In this document: positions 43,601 through 60,061 of the stretch, in pieces
How the letters are laid out: every line of letters begins with the position of its first letter
Position numbering within the stretch: the stretch's first letter is position 1
Origin: Micromussa lordhowensis
Taxonomy: Eukaryota > Cnidaria > Anthozoa > Scleractinia > Lobophylliidae
Reading direction: 5' to 3'
Length of the DNA: 64,000 nucleotides
Assembly: GCA_964020085.1 (NCBI GenBank)
Contig: OZ026596.1
Location: forward strand, 46,881,803 to 46,945,802
Notes under the pieces: model-generated
The model's database searches: none
Told to the model about the DNA's origin: nothing
The model's input: only the letters and a program-made list of their open reading frames with translations
Program-made: the position numbers and the translations under genes

Positions 43601-46228
43601 GCCATTTTTTCCATTTTCTAACAAATTCTACCTTTTTATGGGCTTGAAAACATGCGTATCTTTTGTTCACGACCCAGTCAGAAGGGGAGTGGGTCTACTC
43701 CTGATTTGACGTCACAATCTACTTTGCATGCATGTTTACAAAGAGTTAATGCAATGTAAATCAGTTTGTGACGTCAAATCAGGAATAGACCCACTCCCCT
43801 TCTGACTCGGTCGTGAACAAACGTTGCTTGATTTTTTGCAAGTTTTAAAGCCTATAAAATGGCAGGATTTGTTAGAAGGAGGAAAAAATGGCCGCAATGC
43901 GTTTTGAACAGGTGCAAAGATTCATTTTAGCGAAAAAAATATTTTGGGGTTAGGTGCACTTTAAATAAAATTTAGCAAAACTGAAGGTTGAGAATTTAAT
44001 AAAACAATTATTCCATTCGCGCTTGTTGGATATGAGATTGGTTATAGCGAACTCGGCCCTACGGGCCTCGTTGGCTATTTACCATCGCATATCCAACGCA
44101 CACTCATGGAATAATTGTTAATTATCAGATGAATGTATTAGTCAGCCAAGTTTTATACCATTTGCTTGGAGGTCCAGGTCACACTCAGCGGTAATAAGTA
44201 TCTGCAGGCATTCTAAATGGACAGGTGTATTTCCATGGACACAGTACATTGCGGCATTACGTCCCAAACCATCTACTTGCTGCACAACCTCTGGATCTGT
44301 AAAGACATATCAGTGACAGGTTTAATAGAAGCTGATCACTTTAACCAATAAAAATGAATTATTTATTACAAGTATAGAACTGAAATATGTACAAAGTCAA
44401 TGGTAGCAAAGTGCGCGAAATAGTAGGCGACAAGACAGGCGACGCACGGCTGACGATATTGTTACCAATGGAAAAGAGGTAAGTTGCCTGTGACAACAAC
44501 GCAATTTTGAGGCCAAAACTTCATTGCCAAACTTCCGTCGTGCCTTACTCAACTGATAATCGTAGTATGTGTGTCAGTCAAGTAACAGCTGACATATTAA
44601 CCAATACTTGACCGATACTCAACTGACTGTCGGTCGATATATTGGCCGTATATCGGTTGACACTAGGCTAACATATTGACCGAGTATCGCTCGATATATT
44701 GGTCCATAGTGTTGGTCGGCAGTACCTACAATAAACATGATCCGGTTTACAAACCAATCACAATCGGTCTTACCATAATTTGGGGTCATATGTACAGTAT
44801 ATGTATCAGCTGCTAAGATGGCTGGATCTACATCTGGCCAAGTTCTGTTTTTACATGTTAATGGACCAAGACACAGTCAAGGTCCAAAAGCTAAAAAGTT
44901 TATCCATCTTGAAAAGCAAGTGTAGTTAGATCATGCGTGTACTAAAGGCATCTGTGGTTGGGTGTTGACTGATACCCTTGATCAACACTCAATTGACATC
45001 TCGATCGACACTTAATGGACATCTTGATTGATACTTGATCAATGTCTAGATTGACACTCAGTCAAGTGTCGAGTGTCTCATTTGTAATTTGTATCAATCA
45101 GCATTCAATGGCATTTCTGCAAAAATTAGTCAACTCTCAACCAAAATGTTGATTAACTGTTCATCGAGTGTCAACCAAGGTGTCCATCGAGTATCAATCA
45201 AGTGTTTATGGAGGGTTGATTGATGGCATTGATGAAGGTTATCGATAGACACTCGACCACGGATGCCTTTAGTACACATGATCCATGTGGTCAACAAAGA
45301 ATTATGTCATAAGGAATGCCATTTTCTTGGAATAAACAGTGGGTAAGCAAGCGCCATTTGCATAGCCAATCACAGTACAGAATTTGGTTCATCTTGCCTG
45401 GTCAGGGAGCCAACTATAATAAGTGTATTAACTTAAAGTACAGTGCAAATAACTGTTGTTGTTGTTACAATATAATTCATTCATACATCTTTCATAGCAA
45501 GCACAGCTTCATGTTTAGCAGAAAAGAATTATATTATAAAATTAATACACTTTTCCTGTTAGCCCCTTAAGATAATCTTTTGATCGCACGAATTTACTTT
45601 GAAAAGCAATAATAAGTGTTTGGTACACATTAACTTTGTTATCACTTCACATTAAAAACAAATCTAAGGAAGATATGGACTTTAAATTATGGCGACGTTC
45701 ATGTCATTGACATTCATACCTTTATCTATGAGTTCTTTCAAAAGTTTCAAATCTGCCGATTTTGCAGCTTGCAACACAAGAGGAAGAGAAGAAAATTCAT
45801 TCGTTCCGAGACTCGCTGATAGTCTAGGTGATTCCAAATTGTACCACTTCCATTCGAATTGATCAGGTGTTCCACAAGCAGGGGATACTGGGCTCACACC
45901 ACCGTTTAAAATAAGGCTTCCGCTAAGAGTTGGTGACGTGCCATTTGAAAGGCTTCTGCTCCGGAGTTTTTTGTAGTATTTTTGTAAGTAGAAAAGAACG
46001 AGATTCATGGAGTCCCGCAGTTCAGCTGTCGCCTCCTCGCACGAAAGTTTGGAGAGGAACTCTTGAATAAGCCCTGCTGTTTTTTGAAAATCTGCAAAAT
46101 TTAAAAGCAACTGATATCAATCAAACCTATCTATTTTATAGTTGATATGGTTTAAAACCAACTTGATTAAATTAACAAACTATTATATAACAGGAAATAC
46201 ATGCATTACCCCGCTTTTTTACAACCAT
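34620..46228 (-). CDS. Ankyrin-repeat protein with long disordered C-terminus, 12 exons, subfamily not recognised
   Basis: Minus-strand exons 46228-46210, 46091-45720, 44296-44159, 43299-43226, 43030-42950, 42562-42338, 41944-41869, 40339-40193, 38698-38539, 37885-37186, 36314-35601 and 34745-34620 join in phase to 943 residues. Residues 1 to about 130 are a helical N-terminus (DFQKTAGLIQEFLSKLSCEE) and a serine-rich linker. From about 105 to 400 come roughly eight ankyrin repeats, with hallmarks such as TALHVAAHVNN, GRTPLHWAAAS, GLTPAMWACYF, CVIHWAVKG, KTVLHIAAEKG and RTPVHLATICGQ. The rest (about 430-943) looks disordered: acidic (DMEDGDIEIDCEENLE), then a lysine block (KKKKDKTKKKKQKG), then proline- and glycine-rich to the end (GPIPHPPQR). 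Ankyrin repeats bind proteins, so a scaffold is likely, possibly nuclear from the lysine block. The donor after residue SQAQ (CAG/GTAAGA) was preferred to read-through. ANKRD55- or ANKRD10-type kinship was considered but not supported. Introns hold LINE, Penelope-like and MITE copies. Confidence 0.82.
34848..35560 (+). pseudogene. Penelope-like retroelement, 3' fragment (GIY-YIG domain), copy 2
   Basis: A 139-residue frame includes QQCVVYDFKCNLCNADDVGY, HLYQSIEEHKESVIGKHARK and FDCLIYEMLFIKDLKQTLNK, the GIY-YIG endonuclease with its zinc-finger-like CNLCNA linker. The 5' RT portion is missing. The tail repeats the TTGAAAATGATC...TCGAAATGTC string seen after copy 1, plus an earlier TTGATGATGGCAACAAGATG. 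It lies in the last intron of the ankyrin gene on the opposite strand. Confidence 0.85.
36425..36940 (-). pseudogene. LINE 3' fragment in ankyrin-gene intron
   Basis: Minus-strand translation reads NIPLFKTTTGQRTFYYRSVS then IWNKFDSRLKQCEKPVSFKR and ends LLSEFLF, the usual C-terminus of CR1/jockey-type ORF2. A short untranslated stretch and a (TATG)n microsatellite at 36425-36443 follow in element orientation. The 5' part is absent, as expected for truncated insertion. Confidence 0.75.
38750..39045. repeat. Inverted-repeat element in ankyrin-gene intron
   Basis: ACATTATAAGGGGTGGCGAATGGTA and TACCATTCACCACCCCTATTAT form complementary ends about 290 bases apart. The right-hand interior resembles a short coding relic (SSSESLRRQRVLNANSRRSG), possibly from a LINE. 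It sits about 55 bases upstream of the acceptor of exon 9. Confidence 0.6.
39726..40144. mobile_element. Tc1/mariner-like non-autonomous element with TA flanks
   Basis: Begins CAGTCGAATCTCCTGTAAGC and ends GGTTGCAACCAGAGGTTCGACTG, with TA on both sides. Inner GGTGGTCGCTTACGAGAG and GGTGGTCACTTACAAGAGG repeat the terminal theme. The CAGTCGAACCTC-type terminus with TA target is typical of pogo/Tc1 elements. No transposase frame. Confidence 0.75.
40740..41573 (-). pseudogene. LINE 3' fragment, jockey/CR1-type
   Basis: A 181-residue minus-strand frame reads TYNIYNCLVVPYVRYGLIAC, LNKLLILQKRAIRFMCFADR, FHSYNTRSS and FSRIGARLWNEIPTKLRTLP. This is the C-terminal region downstream of the RT in jockey/CR1-type elements. 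It is 5'-truncated, and an (AAC)n tract near 40733-40750 marks the element's 3' end. It lies in the intron between exons 7 and 8 of the ankyrin gene, same strand. Confidence 0.82.
41550..41737. repeat. Inverted duplication at the truncated end of a LINE
   Basis: TATGTTGTAGGTCAAAATGAAATTCAGGTT at the left recurs inverted at the right end as AACCTGAATTTCATTTTGACCTACAACATA. The inner CTTCTAACCCTAATTAT pairs with ATAATTAGGGTTAGAAG. The left arm includes LINE sequence, so this may mark an inversion or foldback insertion at the LINE 5' truncation. Confidence 0.65.
43529..43964. mobile_element. Long palindromic MITE, about 436 bp
   Basis: Starts TTAAAGTGCACCTAACCCC and ends GGGGTTAGGTGCACTTTAA. Both arms, about 200 bases each, are complementary almost throughout, for example GACCCAGTCAGAAGGGGAGT with its near-complement, and TGATTTGACGTCACAA with TTGTGACGTCAAATCA. 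The ends begin with TTAA. It could form a large cruciform. No coding frame. Confidence 0.88.
43998..44124. mobile_element. AACAATTATTCC MITE family, copy 3 (core only)
   Basis: ACAATTATTCCATTCGCGCT to GGAATAATTGTTAATTA, with TTGGATATGAG and its complement inside. Opposite orientation to copies 1 and 2 and without their extension. Confidence 0.8.
44560..45285. repeat. Repetitive element with GATCGACACTC-type units
   Basis: At 44933-45283 the ends GATCATGCGTGTACTAAAGGCAT and ATGCCTTTAGTACACATGATC are complementary. Between them short motifs like TTGACACTCAAT and TCGACACT recur in both orientations. The flanking 44560-44720 stretch carries a similar pattern (TTGACCGATACTCAACTGAC). No gene. Confidence 0.6.
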
Positions 46229-46482
46229 CGTCGTTAATTTATCGTTGTCTGCACCTTGCGAAGGACGCGCGGGAAAATTTTTTGGGTAAACTTGACTGAT
46301 TGAGAAGAACCGTCATTCTTAGCTTATTTCTACCGCAGTTACAAAGCATCTAAAAAAATCTTAAATAGTCTTCTTTACAGGGAAGTTATCGCAAGACGCC
46401 AATTTCACGTAAAACATTGGAAGTTTACCAAAAACAAAATAATTCAACGCTAGGAACTGTGGGATTAATTTGGCAACCCAAG
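46229..46482. promoter_or_regulatory. Shared head-to-head promoter region, ankyrin gene and COQ5
   Basis: Only about 254 bases separate the minus-strand ankyrin start codon (46228) from the plus-strand COQ5 start codon (46483). No repeat is recognised in the gap. A bidirectional promoter is inferred from spacing; no specific transcription-factor site is claimed. Confidence 0.55.
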
Positions 46483-53840
<7,358 letters not shown>

Positions 53841-55946
53841 TGTGGGTCTTTGATGATCACAAATTCTGAGAACAAACTGTACCCTTTTGACCTCAAACTG
53901 TTGACAAAGAGTTGTTTCTGGATGAGTCTGTACAGAACATATAAATAAAAATCAATTTATATGCAGCTATCTAATTACTTGCCTTTTGACTTGAATATGT
54001 TTGGTATACCGTCAAACCTGTATTAAGGGGACCCCATATTAAGCAGACACCCTCTATTAAGTGGACAGCAGCACAAGTCCCTTATTTATTTCCCCACATT
54101 TACTGTAAAAGATATCTGTATTCAATGGACACCTCTGTTAAGACACCTTAAACTTGACTTTTATGATCATTTCTGTTATTAAACACCTGTATTAAACGGA
54201 CACTGCATTAAGGATGCACATTTTTTGTGGATGTTTTAATAGAGAGGCCATTTAAGTTTGCCGACCAAGAGCTGTCCCAGAAATGCAACATTTTATTAGT
54301 TGGTTTCGTTTTTACAGAACATTTATCCTTGTTTGATTGTGTGAACCTTTACGTAATTTGATCAATTCTCTACTTGCACAAATCCCATAATACACCTCTT
54401 TTACCCCTAAAAATTTCCGTAATCCTTGTATGCAATTTCTCATGGGACATGAATCGAAAGCAATGCCTATGCAATATTTTTTTATTTTTATTTTTTTTTT
54501 TGGGGGGGGGGGGTAAAAGAGGTGTATTATGGGATTGTGCAAGTAGAGAATATAGATACTGTTACCGCATACTTAACTTGCTTTTTAATAAAATAATCCC
54601 AAATACTTGTCATTCTGTATAGAAATACTTTATTTCAGAGTTATCGACTGTTCCATGCATTTGACCCATTGAAGGCCTGTTTTCAACGGACACCCTCTTT
54701 AGCGGACACTAGCAAGGGTTCCAAGGGTGTCCACCTAATACAGTCCACCTTTGCCAGGACACCTGCTATGTAGGCTACCGTAATGATTCGATTTAGTGCC
54801 TGGGGCGCTTATTTACATTTGGTACCTCAAGGGAGGGTGCTCATTTGGGACAGGGCGTGTAGTTCTCTTTTGAGAAACAACCAAATGTTCAAAACAAAAC
54901 TTTAATTAATACTGTCTGAACCTCTATTGATACATACTAATAGGGGCACTTACTAATAAAAACACATTCAAAAGGGGCACTAATTCTAAAGGGGGAGCTT
55001 ATTGGAAGAAGGGTCCTAAATCAAATTGTTACAGTAAGTGCATTCTATCTTTGTTTTACTTGGTGAAAATCTCCTGCCATTACAGTTGCTGAACTTAGTT
55101 TCTCAACTTTAGAGTTTATATCCACAATCTTTCATTTCATATCAAACCATTGCAGCTGACAAGTTCAAAACTGACAAGGTACTGCAGTGTTGCATAACCA
55201 TGGCAACTGACCTATCAATCAACTGAAAAAGTTGAATCTCTTTCATATCCAAAATTTCATTTTTGCCATTTCATTGGAACAATTCTGACTTTATTAATCC
55301 TTCATAGATTTATTGCTATGCTAAACTTCAGTTTTTGAGGGATCATTAGTCTCCCTGCTTTCTGAAGTGCCCCTCAGCTGGGTGGAGCCTGGCTACAGTT
55401 CACTGTGTCGATCATTATTATCAGACTGTGAGGTCGATCTATTGATTTCTTTCGCTTCCTGTGAAATCTGAGTGAAATCTGAGTGAAATTTGATAGGAGT
55501 TTCCTTGCAAAACAAACTTCAGTATGTGTAAAATTTGTGTCATAATCAATAAGACTCTTACCAACTGGTGCAAACTGAACAATCTTTAATTTATTACATC
55601 TGAATTCTGCCTAAAAGTACAAAGCAGACTAATATAGAAAATCCAAAGCCAGCTTTAAATATATATGTATGAAAGTTAGCCCTTTCAAAATAGCCTGATG
55701 GAGGTGGTCAACAGTGGTTTACTCTTCAAGGCACTTCCGTGTATGTTTATTGCATAACAGAAAGGGAGTACAAGTACATTTCTGATAAAAAAATTTTACA
55801 GTACAGTCTAGAAATATTCAGTTACAAAGCACACAACAACAAAGCGATCTTCTCAATTATTGTTCTCTATAAGCATAACTTAATTAAATAGGGCGTCCGG
55901 CGACCTTGAGTCTATCGTAATACAGTATGTTCTTTTTGACACGTAA
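53841..55946. other. COQ5 3' UTR and intergenic region
   Basis: Holds the COQ5 poly(A) signal (near 53943), repeats of a CTGTATTAAGxGGACACC theme at about 54010-54210 and 54665-54770 (probably ends of a degraded DNA transposon), and the element at 54365-54551. No gene seen. Confidence 0.5.
54365..54551. repeat. Terminal-inverted-repeat element, about 187 bp
   Basis: ATTCTCTACTTGCACAAATCCC through CACCTCTTTTACCCC at the left pairs almost perfectly (about 42 bases) with the right arm ending GGGATTGTGCAAGTAGAGAAT. A run of about 12 G residues begins the right arm. Confidence 0.82.
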
Positions 55947-56216
55947 TTAACCAGACTTGAAGAGCAACACGGCTACTTGTCCAAGGTAGAAGTAAATAAA
56001 ATGCTTTGTTTCATGGGTCACATATGAACCAAAGTTCCTCCCAACAATGCAGTGCCATGTTGGGTTGTATTTCTTGTCGAATTCTTTCTTGATGTAGGCA
56101 GCGATGTCTTTCTCGATGTTGAACTTTTCCATAGCTTGAGTAGCGCACTCAACTGCATCTGACTGCATGTCTTCTGACATGTCGGCATTTTTGATTACTG
56201 CTTTCCTTTCGGTCAT
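55947..56216 (-). CDS. DYNLL: Dynein light chain LC8, copy 1
   Basis: An 89-residue single-exon coding region, the exact LC8 length, with the family core [40 protein letters not shown] and [20 protein letters not shown]8 is a homodimeric hub that binds short linear motifs in dynein intermediate chain and many other partners, in the cytoplasm, cilia and nucleus. The start ATG directly follows a splice acceptor (TTATTGCAG/ATG), so the 5' UTR is probably on a separate exon ending near 56344 (donor GTAAGT). It shares residues 25-89 exactly with copy 2, differing at six positions before that. Confidence 0.97.
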   Translation of the reverse strand: MTERKAVIKNADMSEDMQSDAVECATQAMEKFNIEKDIAAYIKKEFDKKYNPTWHCIVGRNFGSYVTHETKHFIYFYLGQVAVLLFKSG

Positions 56217-56344
56217 CTGCAATAAACGTAAACTTAAATTAGGTTTACGCTCCACGCACCTCCCAACTAACCGGGTACCTCCCAAAAGACCACGCCTATA
56301 GGGTTAACGACAAAGGGGAATGAAAAAGAACCAGATTACTTACC

Positions 56345-56560
56345 CTGTCTAAAAACAGCTTTCCGCAACTTACACAGATCTTCGCCACCGAAATTCTCTT
56401 TCTCAAACAGCTACCTCAAACAAACACAACATCGCTTCCTTGGAGTTTTTGATCCACGCCATGGAACACCCAATAAGTGTAAACGGAGTTGTTGATTGGA
56501 TTACGTTCCGAGCCTTTTTCGGCGGCCTATATCAACCCAGAATGCATTGCGGGAAGACAA
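56345..56560 (-). promoter_or_regulatory. Upstream region of LC8 copy 1
   Basis: Contains the probable non-coding first exon and, at 56525-56539, the string GCCTATATCAACCCA, which recurs upstream of LC8 copy 2. On the transcribed strand this reads TGGGTTGATATAGGC, with a TATA-like centre. Promoter function is inferred from conservation between the two paralogues. Confidence 0.45.
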
Positions 56561-58479
56561 TATATTGGTGAAATTTATTGGACAATATTGGGCGACCTTT
56601 TTTTCACCAAAGAAACGGTAGGTAGCCGAAAATTGAAGTAGCAATACTTTTGTGGCATCTTATCTAGGCCAACCAAGCTTGTGCACTTAACATTGTGCAG
56701 CTGCTACGCAACAGAACTAATCTTGTACATCATATCATAATTCTCGGGCAAAAAAATACGTTTAAGTGGTCGTAAAAAAAAAAACAAAGAACAAAATAAA
56801 CTCCCGTTTGAAAAAAAACTGACGTTTTTCTTGATTCGCTAAAGTGCAATGCTCCAAACGGCCGCATTCCAAACAACAGTTTTTCTCATCGCCCCCCCCC
56901 CCCCCCCGCCCCAAAGTTTCTTTTTTGCACGTATAAACGTTTCACACCGCACCAAAAAGTCAATGCACTTGGATGGGCCCCTGTTGCATGGAAAAACTGT
57001 TAATCCCAAGCTCAGTTGTCAAAATATATCGATGTGTATGGTGTCACCGCATAAAAGAACGCCTGATCGTAGTTTCGTCAAAAACGGTTGTATGAATGAG
57101 CTTTGAATAAACAATAGCCTAAGAGAGTTTCTTTGTTCTGGTGTGTACGCTATTTTAGTGGTTTTAATTTGTAGTGATCATTTTTGGGTAACATCACGAC
57201 TACTCCACCAAAGCCACCCGACAAAATTGTCCACAAATTTAACGAATAAAAATTGTAGAGGTTAGCATAAGTTTTTCAACAAAATGTCCATGTAATCAAG
57301 CTATGCATTACATTATCATTTTGGATAATTTGTTGGAAAACTATTTGTATCTCCATGATTTTCATTCATTAAGTTTGTAGAAAATTTTGTCAGTTGGCTT
57401 TGGTTAGAGAAGTCACACTGTCAATGGGCTACCTTTATCCAAGTGTATCAAAAGCATAGCATTTAGAAGAACACCTCTCCCTTTTTCCCTGGGGTAGAAC
57501 TACTTTTTTTGTTCTTTACTGTTAGCTGCAGTTGGCAGTCTCACCGGGAGTGAAAAGTTGATTTCAGTATTATTAGGGGTTTTAAATAAAACCTCAATTT
57601 TTCAAATTTATTTTCGAGTTTTTTAGGGTCAGATTTTACACAGGTTTCAATGGTTTGGTCTCCTTGGATGTTACTACTTCTCTAAAAACTACAGCACACA
57701 GACTATATGTTAGTGCTGAAAGAGAAGAAAAGGAAGTTGTAGTACAGTGTTAATCCTGCATCTGTGTTACAGATTAAGCAAAACTGCTAAATTTAAAACA
57801 AAACAAACAAAGTGCATTCAACTAAGGGGACAAGGAACACCCATATTGAACTCTGAACAACAAATTTAACAAATAGACGTCAGTTTCCATGCATCTGTCC
57901 GGTTATTGATCATGAATTTCATCATAACATTGTCAAAGTAGCTGTGGATCCACAAGGCAATAGCCAAGTGGATCCGCAGACTACTTTGACGAAAGTACTT
58001 ATGACGAAATTCACTGTCAATAACAGGACAGACGCATGAAAAACTGAGTACTGGTACATCAATTTGGTTTTTACGATAACAAATTATCCGCTCTCACTCG
58101 TTGACGCATTGCATAAATTATAAATACATGCATCTGGCCGTTTATTGACAATGAAAATTAGCCAATGAGCATGGGAGAACTTTTGCAGTTATCGTGAAAT
58201 ATTGTATTGAAAACAAGCACATTTCTTAAATATCCTTGAACAACACTACCTCTGCTAGGTCAAATACTGGCCAACTAGAAAAATTGGTTTACAACATTGC
58301 TTCTATGTTGATATGAAAAGAAATATAAAATACTGGTTTAAATAAAAATTTATATTAGAATTTGTAACTCAAACATGCTTAAATAACCAAATTACTTTAA
58401 ATTATATATTAACAATAAGGCAGTATCATATTTCAAGTTAAATGGCTGGACAAAATTATTTTGGTTTGGGTCTTAAAGT
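56561..58479. other. Intergenic region between the two LC8 genes
   Basis: No gene is supported. Includes a run of about 17 C residues near 56891 and the inverted-repeat element at 57880-58045. Confidence 0.5.
57880..58045. repeat. Inverted-repeat element between LC8 genes
   Basis: ATGCATCTGTCCGGTTATTGATCATGAATTTC pairs imperfectly with GAAATTCACTGTCAATAACAGGACAGACGCAT, with further pairing of CAAAGTAGCTGTGGATCCAC and GTGGATCCGCAGACTACTTTG. No coding frame. Confidence 0.75.
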
Positions 58480-58749
58480 TCAGCCAGATTTGAACAGAAG
58501 TACAGCAACTTGTCCAAGGTAGAAGTAAATAAAATGCTTTGTTTCATGGGTCACATATGAACCAAAGTTCCTTCCAACAATGCAGTGCCATGTTGGGTTG
58601 TATTTCTTGTCGAATTCTTTCTTGATATAAGCAGCAATATCTTTCTCAATATTGAACTTCTCCATAGCTTGTGTAGCAACCTCTATGGCATCTTGCTGCA
58701 TGTCCTCTGACATATCAGCATTTTTCACCACTGCCTTTCTGTCAGACAT
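58480..58749 (-). CDS. DYNLL: Dynein light chain LC8, copy 2
   Basis: 89 residues, beginning [20 protein letters not shown] and ending [11 protein letters not shown], closer to typical animal LC8 at the N-terminus than copy 1. The ATG directly follows an acceptor (TGTATTAG/ATG), as in copy 1; a likely non-coding first exon ends near 59674 (donor GTGGGT). The shared structure and 2.5-kb spacing in the same orientation indicate tandem duplication. A 119-base tract is almost identical at DNA level to copy 1. Confidence 0.97.
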   Translation of the reverse strand: MSDRKAVVKNADMSEDMQQDAIEVATQAMEKFNIEKDIAAYIKKEFDKKYNPTWHCIVGRNFGSYVTHETKHFIYFYLGQVAVLLFKSG

Positions 58750-59674
58750 CTAATACAGAGTGGAAAGAATCATTTATAATTTCAGGGCACAGAACTTTCT
58801 TACTGAACACTGAGAAGAGTAGACACAGGATCACTTTCACAATTTACACTTAATGACTGGTCCCGAGGGGAACAGTGAATTTTGTTTCCCGAGAATCTCA
58901 ATGTTTCCCGAGACGAAGTCGACAAAGTGATTTGTTACATAGCGAAACAAAACAAAAGCAAATTTTGAAAAACGCGCTGAGATTCCAGCGAAAACATCAG
59001 GCCACGTGCAACAGCGGTCAACATTTCGCGGGTAATAGTGAACTATTTCCTGTTTGACGTCATAGTTTTCCCAATGTTGCTCGCTCATGGCATTTGGCGG
59101 GAAACAGTTTCATTGTTAGATGTCATGTGACCATGAACTAGCCAATGAATGGGCGCGCTGTAGCAGGAAAAATGTTAGCTATATAACAAGGCTAATTATC
59201 GCTGAACCTACCAAAAACATTTTCTGTTTCCATGGCAACCAAATGACTTTCATTTTCCTTACGTAAAAATGTTTTCACAGCTTTGGTGTGATTTTGACAG
59301 AAAACTTTGAAATCACCGTAAAAATGGCAGGATATTTGTCTTAAAAAACACACGGTATGTGTGTCGTAATAAATGATATCAAAATCATCGTCATGACGAT
59401 GATCAGACTGATCGTGATATCTGTTAAAAACTTTTAACCTTAAACAACTCCTGTGGCATTCATTCACAAGTGACCTTAGTAAAAAAAGAAATAAGAAAAT
59501 TTTGATCTAAGTCTGCAGAAATCAACCATTTGAACGAGCGTTTCTTATAAAGCAATATTCAGATTAAAAGTTCGACCAGCCAGATTTTTTCTTGCAATTT
59601 TTTCCAACAGGTCCCTCATGATCAACACAGCGTACAGCGGAAAAACTGCTGTTATCGTAAAAAATATACCCACC

Positions 59675-60061
59675 TTGGAAATTAGTTCTGTTGGTACAAA
59701 TGACACCAAACGACATAAAAATTTTCCTGAACAACAAGCTTACTTTCGCTAAAGAACACTTGACAATTTTTTTCCTTTCCTTCTAGTTGTCTCTGATTGG
59801 ATACTGTTCTCAATATTTACGACTTGATTCGTCAAAGTTTGGCTAGCGTTTGGGCCGCCTATATCAACCCACAACTCCACGCGCTAAGTTTTTAAAATTG
59901 GATTAAGCCTGGGTAGGAGTCCCTGATCCAAGATAGGACGCCCCTTTAGAAGGTTCAGCTCAAACTCGTGGCCTGCCATCTTTGAATCTTGAATCTTTGT
60001 ACTGACGCAGTTTGTTAAACTTCCTTCTTTAAGGACGTTTAGCGACTCTTACTCTAGCCCA
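59675..60061. promoter_or_regulatory. Head-to-head promoter region, LC8 copy 2 and SRSF1-like gene
   Basis: About 390 bases lie between the inferred 5' exon of the minus-strand LC8 gene and the plus-strand SRSF1 start codon. The motif GCCTATATCAACCCA occurs at 59857-59871, matching the LC8 copy 1 upstream motif. A bidirectional promoter is inferred. Confidence 0.4.

Noticed and set aside
46417..46482. Upstream in-frame ATG as COQ5 start
   Set aside because: The ATG at 46483 has the stronger context (AAGATGGCGGCC) and begins a normal presequence; the 22 extra residues look like translated 5' UTR.
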